Notes: generated by a model not told the origin, from the sequence alone. DNA of 64,000 bases from Zea mays (GCF_902167145.1 NC_050099.1:8012434-8076433); one strand, 5' to 3'. Shown: positions 11,271 through 21,419, numbered from the stretch's first letter. A program made the numbers and translations.

Positions 11271-11948
11271 TTAGAGCAAAATCATCACCTCCTCATCCTC
11301 CCATTCACCATCCTCGCCATCTTGTTCATCCCCTTCCTCTCCATCACCCTCTTTTCCCTCCTCCGAGGGAGACACCTCTCCCCATCCTTCTCCCTCATCC
11401 CCCTCCTCGTTGTCCTCCTTCTCCCTCATCCTCCTCCTCGTTCTCCAAACGCTCGTTGCCCTCAGCGTCGGCGCCATCGAGATGCTTCAAGATGGGAATC
11501 AGCGCGAAGACCTTCTACCTGTACCCCTTGACTTTGGTGACGGGGCACTGGTACAGGTCGAGCAACTCGACTCCAACCCCGGTGAGTGGCGCGAGCTCCT
11601 CGACTTCGGCGAACGAGTTGTTACCTAGATCGAGGTGGCGCAGCGTGGCACCGCAGGCCTCCGCGACAGCAGCGAGCGCAGCGAGCCCCGAGAGACGGTT
11701 GTCGGGGAAGGAGAGGCGCCAAAGCGCCGGGAGACGGGCAGGCCCGTGAGAGAGGAGAGGGCAGCCCCCGTGACGGAGAACTCCTCGAGGGAAGCGGCGA
11801 AGCGCCCGATGAGTGCGGCGGAGGGGAGGCGGCCCATGGAGGACTTGACGGCGCTGTCGAGAGTGAGGATCTTGGGTGCGGAGGTGGCCTTGGTGGCGGC
11901 GGAGATGGCGCGCTCCCACGTCGCGTCTTCCTCGTCGGCGGCGGCCAT
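11271..11948 (-). pseudogene. ANP32-related acidic leucine-rich protein fragment
   Basis: The ATG at 11948 opens MAAADEEDATWERAISAATK and continues through the N-terminal leucine-rich region. A frameshift near 11735 moves the match into another frame, with LSFPDNRLSGLAALAAVAEA, LRHLDLGNNSFAEVEELAPL and LDLYQCPVTKVKGYR. A TAG then replaces the codon after GYR, but KVFALIPILKHLDGADAEGN and an acidic Glu/Asp-rich tail follow. This order matches plant acidic leucine-rich nuclear phosphoprotein 32-related proteins. It has no introns over this region as far as I can tell. It is the first captured gene downstream of the Helitron 5' end. Confidence 0.78.
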
Positions 11949-12426
11949 CGCTGCTGCAGAGGGGTAGGATGTCGGGCGCGGGAGCGATGATGGCTGGGCG
12001 TCGGCGGAGAATTTCCTAGGATTGCGCAGGGATCACCGCGCCGATGGAAGGTATGCCATGCGCGAGAATGTCGGGGCGGGCAGAACAGCCGGGGTGTGGA
12101 CGCCTACATTAGGCACTTAAGTAGTAGTAGAGATTTACTGCTGGTTGTTGATCGAGCCAGCATATTTTATACTATTAGCGTCTGCTCCTTACAAGCCTTC
12201 GGTAAAATAAAATCGCCACCACAAGAGAAATCGTTTCTGTAACTAGTAGCGGCTCCCGGATGAACGAGACTTCCATATATTTCATTGGACTGCATGTGTC
12301 ACAAACAGTTATAATAGTTGAAAGCCTACTTCGTTCCAAATTATAAAACTTTTTAGCCTTCTCACGTAAAATAAAATGGGTTAACATAAGTCGAGCTTAC
12401 AATTGCAGGATGAAAATTGCCTCTTA

Positions 12427-12552
12427 GACCCTCTTCGGTTACAGTGGGATTAGAGGAAATTGAGTGTATTAAATCCTTTCTATTCAAAATTAAATAGAGT
12501 GGGATTTGATCCCCTCCGATCTCCCTCAATCAACCTCCAACCGAACAAGCCC
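12427..12552. mobile_element. Tourist-like MITE, copy 1 of a tandem pair
   Basis: A 126-bp element with ends GACCCTCTTCGGTT and AACCGAACAAGCCC, flanked by TTA at 12424-12426 and 12553-12555. Confidence 0.78.
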
Positions 12553-12555
12553 TTA

Positions 12556-12681
12556 GGGCTTGTTCGTTTCTGCAGGAACACACCAAGAATTATTCCTGTT
12601 GATCAAAACTTATACAAATTAGAGAAGCAATCCGGCTTGAAACAGTTCCGGTACTCCATTCCATAACAACCGAACGGGCCC
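12556..12681. mobile_element. Tourist-like MITE, copy 2 of a tandem pair
   Basis: A 126-bp element with ends GGGCTTGTTCG and AACCGAACGGGCCC, flanked by TTA at 12553-12555 (shared with the previous MITE) and 12682-12684. A further MITE-like 3' part (ending CAATTGAACAAGCTTTTA) follows to about 12741. Confidence 0.78.
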
Positions 12682-12856
12682 TTAGGAGGATTTAATCTCC
12701 CTCGATTCCTTTCGATCCAGACGCAATTGAACAAGCTTTTAATGGGCCTGAGAAAACAAAATATCTTGGCTTTGATGGTTGAGCGCACTCTTGTGTGGTA
12801 TCTGAGCCCAATGAGTACATTGGACTAAGGTAATGGTTCAAAGGTAAATATATATA

Positions 12857-13203
12857 GGACGTGTATGATATGGCTCTGTTTCACTCTCTCTACTCTAAAA
12901 CTCTGAGTAGAGCATCTCTGAAATTAGATTGTTTTCTTATAACCAGTGACAGTCACGGGTAAATAACTCCAAACTACATATCTAGATTGCTTTTTAGAGA
13001 TTTCGGAGCAACAAAAGAGGTACTCCAAAATTTTGTATTACAACTCCAAAAACTCCATGGATTTTATAACTCTGGAGTTAGAGTGTTTGATAGCCTCTGG
13101 CAAGCTCCTCCTTGGAGTTTTACTCTGGAGTTAGAGTGTTTGGCAGCCTGATCTGGCTAGCTCCTCCTTAGAGTTTTGCTCTGGAGTCATGCCGAACACG
13201 CCC
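12857..13203. mobile_element. MITE with internal tandem repeats
   Basis: The ends GGACGTGTATGATATGGCTC and, inverted, GGGCGTGTTCGGCATGACTC form imperfect terminal inverted repeats; ATA flanks both sides. The right part holds two to three copies of a unit of about 55 bp (CTCTGGAGTTAGAGTGTTTG at about 13071 and 13124). Confidence 0.6.
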
Positions 13204-13930
13204 ATAATTGACTTCCCCCCACAGTTTTTTTTTGAAATAGCGTTATTTGCAGCCGAAGAACACAAACTTGCGCATTTTCTCTAGAACATTGTGATCCTAA
13301 GGAAAATAAATAGTTCATACTCCATGCGTCTTCCACAACATCATCTTAGAGCCCACACCTACCTTCTCTTCAAACTAGAAGAACATACTAACAGTAGCAC
13401 CTAGTGCTTACTCTAAGGATCGATATTTCTGGCTAATCACAAGAACATGCGGAAAATTGGAGAGTACAGGGCTACATACTGAATGCGAACACACAAGCGA
13501 GAGGGTGTATCTAGCAGAGCACGCATGCGAAGTCACATATAAACCCCAGGAGGAGAGAAAAACTGTAGATTTGGGATATACAGAGGCTGAGTGCTCATTT
13601 TCTATGTCTTAATCCGTGCTCTACGGAAGGGTGAACAGTTGACTGCAAATCAGAGCAGATCCGAAGGGGGGCTAAGCCCCCTACATCTATGTAACTCTAG
13701 TGAAAAAAGAGGTGGAGGGTAGAGGAGAAGGGAGGAGGAATAAGAAGAGAGAAAAATAATCTCTCTACTAGCTTATGCTACATACACCACTAGTCATTAC
13801 AAAATCAGCACTCCTTTAGCCCATTGCTGGATATGCCACTGCTGGGAACGCGGAAAATGCGCATGCGAGGCCATTTATCTCAAGGACTTCTAAATGAGAA
13901 AAAACATGTACCAGCCATGAGAGAGTGAGT
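13204..13930. other. Intergenic, no gene seen
   Basis: No coding sequence or bounded element was recognised in this interval. Purine-rich sequence occurs at about 13715-13755. Confidence 0.4.
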
Positions 13931-14120
13931 TAGGAGATATTTAGTTCCCTTAACTAAAGATTAGTTCGTGTTATATCAAATGTTTGAATATCAATTATGA
14001 GTATTATATATAGGCTTTGATTAGATTTAATAAATTTGTCTCGTCTTTTAGTCTTTATCTGTGTAATTAGTTTTATAACTAGTCTATATTTAATTAGTTG
14101 GGTAGAACCAAACACACCCT
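13931..14120. mobile_element. Internally deleted grass DNA-transposon remnant
   Basis: Sequence such as TTTAGTTCCCTTAACTAAAG at the left and GGTAGAACCAAACACACCCT at the right resembles the termini of a common grass element with GGGTGTGTTTGGTTC ends. The left end is degenerate and the interior short. A LINE has inserted into or directly beside its right end. Confidence 0.4.
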
Positions 14121-14125
14121 AGAAA

Positions 14126-14585
14126 TGTTGTTTTTGTAGTCAGAATGAGACTATTCAACATATTTTTTATTGTTACCTTATCAGGAATATTTGGAGTATT
14201 ATTTACCTTGCTTTAAATATAGAGACCCATCAATATTAACCATATAATTGAGAATTGGGCTACTAACAAGAGAATAGCACATCGGAAAAAACTCCTAATT
14301 GGAGTGGCGGCAATGTTTTGGTCTATTTGGTTGTGCCGCAATGATGCGGCCTTTAATTTTAAACCAATACTATCAATTTTGCATGTTATTTTTAGGGGGA
14401 CGTATTGGCTTAGACTATGGAGATTATTGCAGAAACAAGAAGCTCACAAAGAGATTCTTGTGTTATGTCAAGCCTTAAAGATGGTGGTAAAACATGGATG
14501 GAGGTTTAATGCGAGATTAAAGGACGAGGCCAAGTTCTTTTCAAGAATGTTCTTTTTTAATGATGCATGTTTTATTAATTTTTAA
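14126..14585 (+). pseudogene. LINE ORF2 C-terminus (zf-RVT region), fragment
   Basis: Starting at the truncation point, one frame reads CFCSQNETIQHIFYCYLIRN. This is the Cys/His-containing zf-RVT motif found after plant LINE reverse transcriptases. Stops interrupt it around 14240. After a frame change, 14304-14585 is open and encodes VAAMFWSIWLCRNDAAFN, the typical W..W..RN motif, to a stop at 14585. The reverse transcriptase and endonuclease domains are absent, so the copy is dead. Confidence 0.75.
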
Positions 14586-14648
14586 ACTGTAATACCGTAT
14601 GTAGGAAACTACAAAAGGCTGGAATATTTTTTGTTTCCATTATAAAAA
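14126..14648 (+). mobile_element. 5'-truncated LINE (L1-type) with 15-bp TSD
   Basis: The insertion is flanked by AACACACCCTAGAAA at 14111-14125 and again at 14649-14663. It ends in an A-rich tail (TATAAAAAAA). A long TSD, 5' truncation and an A-rich 3' end are the marks of target-primed reverse transcription. It contains the C-terminal end of ORF2 and a short 3' UTR. Confidence 0.85.
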
Positions 14649-14905
14649 AACACACCCTAGAAAGTTGTCCACTCCTGACTTTCCAGGAAGTTTCCAGGAT
14701 CAGCGTGAAGAAGGTTACAAGAGCAAGACCAAGACTCTGAATGTGTCAATCACCATCATCTTGCTGTTCACACGTATTTTCAAAGAGGAAACATCTTGTC
14801 ATCTGCTTGGATGTTTCAGATTAATTCTGTTGAAACAACAAACAACAAGAGATCAAGATGACCTTCACTTTGTTTCAGAAAGAATGAGAGACGGCCTCAC
14901 ATTCC

Positions 14906-14913
14906 TATATAAT
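14906..14913 (+). promoter_or_regulatory. Probable TATA box of the calmodulin-like gene
   Basis: TATATAAT lies 126 bp before the ATG at 15039, giving a leader of about 95-100 nt. The LINE and its TSD end about 240 bp upstream of this box, so the insertion sits close to the promoter. Confidence 0.55.
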
Positions 14914-15038
14914 CTCCCGTGCTACATTTCCCTTCTCCAATTCAATTTTCTGACCTTCACTTCCATTTTTCTGACAGCGACTTACTCTAACCAAAGAAGA
15001 ACAACCTTCAGAGCCCAAAAGCTTACGAGGTAACAGCA

Positions 15039-15644
15039 ATGGAGAATTCGTCGTCCGCTGCAGCATGCCACTGTTTGGTTCTCCAAGAGCCATGCGGCAT
15101 CAACCTCTTCCTCAAATTCCTCACCTGGTCCGTCTCAGTGTTCCAGATTCTCCTCCCCTGCTCATGCAAACCCTGCAACTGCAACTGCAGCTGCAGCTGC
15201 AACCAAGGCTCTGCCGAGAAGGTGATACAGACACCGGTTATTACCACGGCAGACAAAGAAGTAACAGAGACAAGGAACAAAGATCAAGATGATGAGACGG
15301 CGCTGGCACAAGAAGATATCAAAACGGTAATGAGAAACATAGGGTTTAATTTGGACCAACCAGAGAACGGCATGGCCATTGGCGATGATTCTGTAGCTCG
15401 GGTTTTCGACGAGGACGAGCCGAGCCTGCAGGAGGTATGGCAGGCATTCTCGGTGTTCGATCACAACAATGATGGGTACTTCGACGCATCAGATTTGCAG
15501 CGGGTGCTCGGGAGTCTAGGATTAAGAGAAGGTCTAGGGATGGATGAGTGCGAGCAGATGATCGCCAAGTATGACACGAACAAGGACGGGAGGATAGATG
15601 TTGCGGAGTTCACCAGGGTTTTGGAGTCTGCTGGCATTTGCTAA
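15039..15644 (+). CDS. Calmodulin-like EF-hand protein (CML45/46-like)
   Basis: An intronless 201-aa protein with a good start context (GCAATGG). Residues 21-40 (INLFLKFLTWSVSVFQILLP) form a hydrophobic, membrane-anchor-like segment. It is followed by a run of Cys at alternate or near-alternate positions 41-54. Residues 60-95 are charged and probably disordered. Two canonical EF-hand loops follow: 141-152 (DHNNDGYFDASD) and 179-190 (DTNKDGRIDVAE), each with Asp at positions 1, 5 (D) and 9 and an acidic residue at 12. Two C-terminal EF hands with a hydrophobic N-terminus fit plant probable calcium-binding proteins of the CML45/46/47 type, which sense Ca2+ signals. Membrane association and possible palmitoylation of the Cys cluster are inferences. 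The frame is intact, and the TATA box and normal composition support a working gene. Confidence 0.88.
   Translation: MENSSSAAACHCLVLQEPCGINLFLKFLTWSVSVFQILLPCSCKPCNCNCSCSCNQGSAEKVIQTPVITTADKEVTETRNKDQDDETALAQEDIKTVMRNIGFNLDQPENGMAIGDDSVARVFDEDEPSLQEVWQAFSVFDHNNDGYFDASDLQRVLGSLGLREGLGMDECEQMIAKYDTNKDGRIDVAEFTRVLESAGIC
15166..15204. repeat. CTGCAA/CTGCAG hexamer tract inside the CML gene
   Basis: Repeats of the hexamers CTGCAA and CTGCAG encode the alternating Cys-Asn/Cys-Ser stretch at residues 46-54. The tract looks like a coding microsatellite expansion. Confidence 0.7.
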
Positions 15645-16319
15645 ACTAATTTGTTTGTTTGTGTTTGTGTGTGTTTGCTTTACCCGACCGCGCGTGTTCG
15701 ACCAGCAGCAAGGACATGATACTAACAGGATGCTGAGATTTGGTCTGGAAGAGTAACAGTGTTAGTGTATTCAGAGGACCCTCCGTTTCTCCACTAGCTA
15801 GTTTGCGCGTGGCGCATATGGCTAGGCTCCTGGTCTTTCACTAACACCGGTTGAGCACTGCCTATATACATTTTTGTAGTAACACTTCCGGATCGATCAA
15901 TCAAGCTATTTTTTTGTATTATTTTCTAGTGTCAGGCACATCACTGATCACACATGAATCTACACCACAAAACTATGAACAAACTAGGACATAGTCCAAC
16001 TAGATTACAGACGACACTAGAGAGCTTATTTCGGAATTAACAATTCACCCCTTAATCTTGTTGGACACGAACTACTCCCAGCAATATCAACCAACTGATT
16101 TCAGTTCCCACATGATCTACATCAACAACCCTTTCTCAATACAGTCACAGACGTAGTGATACTGTCAGTATATCAACTTATTTCTCCCAAAATATTAGGA
16201 CCGGCTCTGGCAGAAGCGGTCTGTTTCTGCTTAAATCTGTGAAAAAGTTAGGTCCTAAGTTTTAATCATAAGAAGTATGAGATCAAGATAAATAATGTTG
16301 GGTTGATTTTTATTGACAG
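15645..16319. other. 3' UTR of the CML gene and intergenic sequence
   Basis: A TTTGTTTGTTTGTGTTTGTG tract lies right after the stop codon. No other gene was recognised. Confidence 0.5.
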
Positions 16320-17470
16320 TGGTCCACCTGAACTAAAAACAAATTGTGGCTAACTCAATGGCTGCGCCATATATGAGGCAAGTTTATTTATAATGGCTAT
16401 CTGCATGTGGTTCTACTATTACTCAATTTACGTAACCTTGGGAGAGCAATGGAATGGATAACTAAATTAATTATATTATAAACTTTAACATGAAGAACCA
16501 ATATACTTCAGAAATTCTAAAAGCTAGAGAGTAAAAAAAAAAAGAAACAAAAAACGAATTCAAGTCACCACATACTTTGCATAATGGGTGATAAAAGTAG
16601 AGTCTAACAATACTGTACATCACACACTTTACTATGCTGCGACATGGATTCATATTGATCTGTTATCCTAGAAGTTATTCGTTTTGACTTGCAGATTTCC
16701 AAGCATTTCTTTAGGTACTTCTTGGTTGATGCTATGATCAAGTTTAGACTGTCAGGGCGGAACGACGATGCTTTCATAAATTCTTGCATGCATATGTACC
16801 GAAAATGTCAAAACATACATGAGTAAGTGGAGTAACTCATCAATATGATTTGATTCCATATGGTGAAATTCAGGAGAGGGCACACTCTGACAATTTACAT
16901 CACTTGTTTTTTGTGCTCTCGGAAAATCAAATGACATTGTATGATCTGGCCCTAAAATCTTTTGCCTTTATGGACTCGAGTACAAAAGGGTACAAGTAGC
17001 AGCTCGGAGATGTAAATGGCACTTGCACATGTTCACATTTAACATGTCTAGTACAGAAATGTTGAATGATGGAGCCACGTCTAGTGCACTGAAAGCCTAT
17101 GTTTCGTAACACAACTGTGGCATGGAGAGACGTTATATATAGAGAGAAAATGCTTGTTACTTCCATTCTTGCACCCGCCGGAGCCCTTAGTACGTAGTAT
17201 CGAAACCGACAACCATACAATGTTCAGAAATCGCTGGGTTCTTGTGATATATTTATATATAGAGAGCAGTAGAGCACTGGGCATGGGAGGTATCAGGAAA
17301 TTTGTCTGGTAAGTATTATACATGTCCTCTCTAAACTTCCGTCATCAAATGGTTTAGTTAGTATAACTATTTCTCAATGAACTTGCCAACAATTTTAGCT
17401 GCAGAAGGTTCTGTCCGAGGAGTGCCTACTCCAGTGCATTCCACACGCCGAAGTTCCACACTTGTGTAGC
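16320..17470. repeat. Diverged repeat module, copy A
   Basis: Blocks of this segment recur in the same order further right. Examples are CTCAATGGCTGCGCC (16355 and 19878), CATATGGTGAA (16857, 18965 variant, 20647), the CTCGAGTACAAAA block (16975, 19241, 20757), and GGGAGGTATC(A/G)GGAAATTTG (17286 and 21112). I do not recognise a coding function; the last block resembles an exon edge with a GGTAAGTA-like donor. Confidence 0.65.
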
Positions 17471-18779
17471 AGGCTGCCCCGAAGACTGATCCCCAAACCT
17501 AGAGACACAAATCAGTCTTGAAGCCTCGGGCATGTTGGCACCGGCTGCATGAATTCACAACTCAAGTCAATCGGAAAAACACTCGGAACACGGATTCACG
17601 ACGCCGCTCGCCACGAACGGAATACTTGCGAGCTCACGAGCGCTAACCTGTAGCTTTTCTGTTGTGACAGGTTTGATTATTTCGATGTTGCACATTGTGT
17701 AAGACCCCACGATCCCCACTATTTCTCTTCAAGATGCATCGTGCTCGCCTAAAGCGCGAGAACAGTTTTGTGCACGACATGGCGGTGACTACACACACCT
17801 GGCGCAACGACTTGTTTGCTGAGTATGGGGTGGAAGCCCCACCTATCCCACGTAGCTTTTATTTTAAGTTTTGATCCGATGATAGATCTATGCTCTTGTT
17901 GGTTTTGCTACCTGTACTTCTTGGTTTTGCTCTGAGTCTTGGTTTTCTTGAGGAACTCTCCAGGTTTTGCTAAGATCTTTCTCACCCTCCTTATCATTGC
18001 TGAATAATGAAACTGTACTCAGCCACCGAATGAATGAGCAGTGACTCATTAGACCATCATCACATTGTCCGTTAAATGAGTTCCTTGATGTATGTATAGA
18101 CAACTGGTTCTTCTCCGAATAATACAGGAGAGATCATAGTTTAGTGGTGCTATCAAGAATCAACTCAACAATTATAACAAATGTCAGTCTGTCATTTCGA
18201 ACAACCAAAAAAGTTGCGACATTAGTGCAGCACCAATCCTCTCTTTAGCGTGTGTATGTCTTTGTGCTCGCCGCGGTCTTCTCCATTCGCCGCCGCTGAC
18301 CGTGTCAAGCCAGGGAACGCCTGGATCCAACAACAACTACCCCAGGGCCATATGCTGTAACATTGTGTCTGACAGCCAGATTGAAAAGGTCGATGCCGTC
18401 CTGAATCAGAATAAGTGCTAGCTGCAATGGTTGTAGAGATGCATTTCCTTTGAAATGTCCCATCAAAAGTAAACAACACCCTCAAAATCTCTCGGGTGCC
18501 TTTTGGATTGTTGATGTTGCCCGACATGTCTAGGCTTGAAGAATTCCTAAGATTAAACTAGTGCAGGATAACAGTCCATATCAGTTTAGTGAAGAGTCAC
18601 ACTTTACCAAGATGCTTCTGGATACGGTATGCACAAGCGACAAATAGGATTATTCAGAAGCATGTTTGAAAATTTCTTAATATTCCAAGGGTGGAATACA
18701 CTTATCGACCAGAACTTAGCAGATTACCCAAAGTTTACACATATGTATAGACTGTACTGTTCGCAAATTACGGTTTAAA
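17471..18779. other. Interval between repeat modules
   Basis: A minus-strand open frame at 18222-18527 is annotated separately. A stretch at about 18136-18205 is closely similar to 7925-8005 in the first Helitron. The remainder (17471-18120, 18530-18779) holds no recognised gene. Confidence 0.4.
18222..18527 (-). CDS. Hypothetical gene fragment, unrecognised
   Basis: The minus-strand frame starts MSGNINNPKGTREILRVLF and runs 101 codons. A competing frame after a possible CAG acceptor near 18425 reads LALILIQDGIDLFNLAVRHN and ends TAYGPGVVVVGSRRSLA then stop; this also looks coding. The two could be adjacent exons of one gene, but I recognise neither. Downstream on the same strand comes sequence shared with the Helitron 3' region, which would fit a common 3' UTR. 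Confidence 0.3.
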   Translation of the reverse strand: MSGNINNPKGTREILRVLFTFDGTFQRKCISTTIAASTYSDSGRHRPFQSGCQTQCYSIWPWGSCCWIQAFPGLTRSAAANGEDRGEHKDIHTLKRGLVLH

Positions 18780-19400
18780 TATAGGTACGAGAATGAGTAA
18801 TCTGAGATTTATGGATTGCCGTTTAGGCTGTTGGGTAAGAAAAATCTTTTCATGTTTCTTTTCGCATATATCGCATATATGCAAGGCAAACAATAGAGAG
18901 TGCATGATAGAAGTTCAGTAACCCATCAATTCAGTTTGTCCTCCATTTGTCGCGCACTGCCGTATGGTGAAGTTCAAGGGAGCTGCAAGCTTTTACTCAG
19001 CAATTGAGTAGCATCCGTACATGAGGACAGACGAACAGGGATTGCACTGCAAAAACAGAGTGCCATACGTGACAACTACCCTATCTTATCCCGTATTTTA
19101 AACTTTACTTTGTAAACAGTGTTATCTACCATACAAATCCCCTATTTTACGCGATCTGCTATAATAGAGGTCGCTTTTGTGCTGGTAGCACATACATAGG
19201 TGTATCATGTCCCAAATTGTTTTTCCTTTGATTTCTGGACTCGAGTACAAAATAGTAGCCGGAAGATGTAAATGGAACATGTACAAAGTTCAAATTTAAC
19301 ATTTGTACTAGCGTGGCAAAGTTGGATAATGGAGGCACGTGATGCATTGAAGGCCTCTATTTGGTAATACAATACTAGTTAGCCAGGATCCACATTTTAT
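18780..19400. repeat. Diverged repeat module, copy B
   Basis: Shares with copies A and C the blocks TTTAGGCTGTT (18824; 20527), GGTGAAGTTCAAGGGAGCTG (18966; 20649) and the CTCGAGTACAAAA...AATGGA block (19241). It is shorter than A and C. Between B and C (19400-19870) a near-duplicate of about 40 bp occurs: CAGAGATCCATGTGTTTTAT at 19532 and 19585. Confidence 0.6.
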
Positions 19401-19869
19401 AATGGACTAATGTTAGCTTTCTTTATATAGGACAAAATCAGATGAAAACTGTTCTCTGAAAAATAGTACAGTAGAGTATGTCGATAACTTGTGTGTTTCC
19501 TTATAATCAAAGTCACTGGCATAGCAGAGTTTCAGAGATCCATGTGTTTTATTGAAGGTAGCGTATAATCTTTGTTCATGCATTCAGAGATCCATGTGTT
19601 TTATTGGAGGTAGCATACAAATACAATCTTTGTTCATGCATTGATAACTACAGTCTGAATAGAGACCCTAAAACAAAACTGACAAGTAAAATATTTGATG
19701 GCCACATTGGTTTATATGAGTTTTTGTTTGCCTTGGACAAACAGACTGTTTCTTTGTACTCCCTCCGTTATTTGTCGCTGATTAGTTCAAAAATAAACTA
19801 ACAGACGACAAATATTCGAGAACGAAGGTAAGCTGCAATTTGGCAATGTCAAAAGTTCCTGGCTACTAT

Positions 19870-21280
19870 ATGTCAGTCTCAATGGCTGCGCCTTGTAAAT
19901 ATTCCCCAATTTATGGTAATCTTGGGTGACGTGTGGCATGAATAACTAAATTAATTACATTGTAAACTCTAGCATGAAAAACCATTACCAAGATATTTGA
20001 GGAAGTCCAATAGATTGTTGAGAACCATAACATGAACTCAAACTACTAAAATACTCTAAAGAAACATGGTCCACATGAACACCTATTGTAAAGAATGAAC
20101 AATACTGCACATCACACAATTTACTCTGATGCAACATGGATTTACTATGATACTACATGCATTCGTATCCATATGGAGTTATTCATTTCAATGTGCACTC
20201 GTGTTTTCTGGTCCACATCGTTGGTACAGATAATTTTTTGAAAGCCACTTGAAAACAACGATAAGCTTCTTGCGTTGCTGGATAGATTTCATATTTCTCT
20301 AAATGCAGCTGCAAGAGAGCAAAGAGATTGAGCTGGTTAAACACCAATATGTGTCATCTTGCTCTCGACCTGCATGGTCAGGAAGGAGAGAAACAACTGC
20401 ATGTTCCAGCACACGACATCGTCCCCAACCTCCCCTCTGGCCAAGAAGCAGAGTGATGGATCAGAGTCCATAGTTGAGATCGCTAGGTCGCTCGTGCTTC
20501 AGTCAATACGTATGGTTTGCCATTTAGGCTGTTTAGCGGGAATGTTTCATACTGATTTTTTTTTTCTAGAATACCTGCACATCATTTTATTATAAGGTGA
20601 GGTAACTCATCAATGTAATTTGTCCTTCATTTGTGGTGCACTGACATATGGTGAAGTTCAAGGGAGCTGCAAGCTTTTTACTCAGCAATAATGGATTTAG
20701 CAACCGTGACGAGAGAGAAACAGAGACTGCATTGTTGAAATAGAGGGCACAGTGGACTCGAGTACAAAACAAAGTGATGTACAAAATAGTGTCTGGAAGT
20801 TGTAAATGAAACTCCTACAGGTTCACATTTAACATTTGTACTAGTGTAGCAAAGTTGAATGATGGAAGCCCTCTCTTCCTTAAAACACAACACTAGCTAG
20901 CATGGGCATTTCATACATATATATATACAGAGGGAGAGATTGCTAGTTGCTTTCATTCTGCTGCCAGAGTTGTTAGTAGTATCAAAACGGAAGACCATAC
21001 AATGTTCAAAAATCCTTGGCTCTATGAATCTTAGGATGCGCTATCTGCTGTAAAAATCCCTGGCTCTCCATAGTTCTTAGAATGTACTACCTGCATAAAG
21101 TAGTAGGTTTGGGAGGTATCGGGAAATTTGTCTGGTTAGTATTACATACACGCCCCTTCCAAAATTTTCATCAATCAAATGTTTTAGGTAGTATAAATAC
21201 TTAACAAACTCGTTGATGCTTTCAGTTGCAGGAAGTTCTTCTTCGGCACTGGCTACATCAGTGCAACCTACGCCGAAGAA
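19870..21280. repeat. Diverged repeat module, copy C
   Basis: Parallels copy A from CTCAATGGCTGCGCC (19878) to the putative exon beginning TTGCAGGAAGTTCTTCTTC near 21226, where copy A has CTGCAGAAGGTTCTGTCC near 17399. The distance from the start of A to the start of C is about 3.5 kb. An unrelated-looking open stretch at 20359-20595 is present only here. Confidence 0.62.
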
Positions 21281-21318
21281 GTTCCACGCTTGCGTTACGC
21301 TTCGAAGAGACCAACTGG

Positions 21319-21412
21319 CACCAGTGGCACAGATCAGTCATCCATTTGACACCAGTGGCACATACCAGACATCTATTTGAAACCAGTGGCACATATCAGT
21401 CTTAGATACATG
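21319..21412. repeat. 31-bp tandem repeat, three copies
   Basis: ACCAGTGGCAC(A) starts at 21319, 21350 and 21381, each followed by a variant of GATCAGTCATCCATTTGAC. Confidence 0.8.
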
Positions 21413-21419
21413 ACTGAGG

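Larger units (their letters stand above)
7750..12133 (-). mobile_element. Helitron carrying fragments of four host genes
   Basis: Read on the minus strand, the element starts TCTCTACTACTAC at 12133 and ends with the hairpin core CGTTGCAACG, then CACGGGCACACACCTAG, at 7750. It sits between a 5' A (12134) and a 3' T (7749). TC start, subterminal hairpin, CTAG end and insertion between A and T without duplication are the Helitron signature. At 4384 bp it carries no recognisable Rep/helicase and is therefore non-autonomous. Four captured gene fragments lie in it, all in the element's own sense direction. A second partial copy of the terminal sequence (TTGCAACGGGAACATATAATACC) lies at about 7875-7900. 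The parts at 7910-9490 and 9660-9900 are not recognised. Confidence 0.88.
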
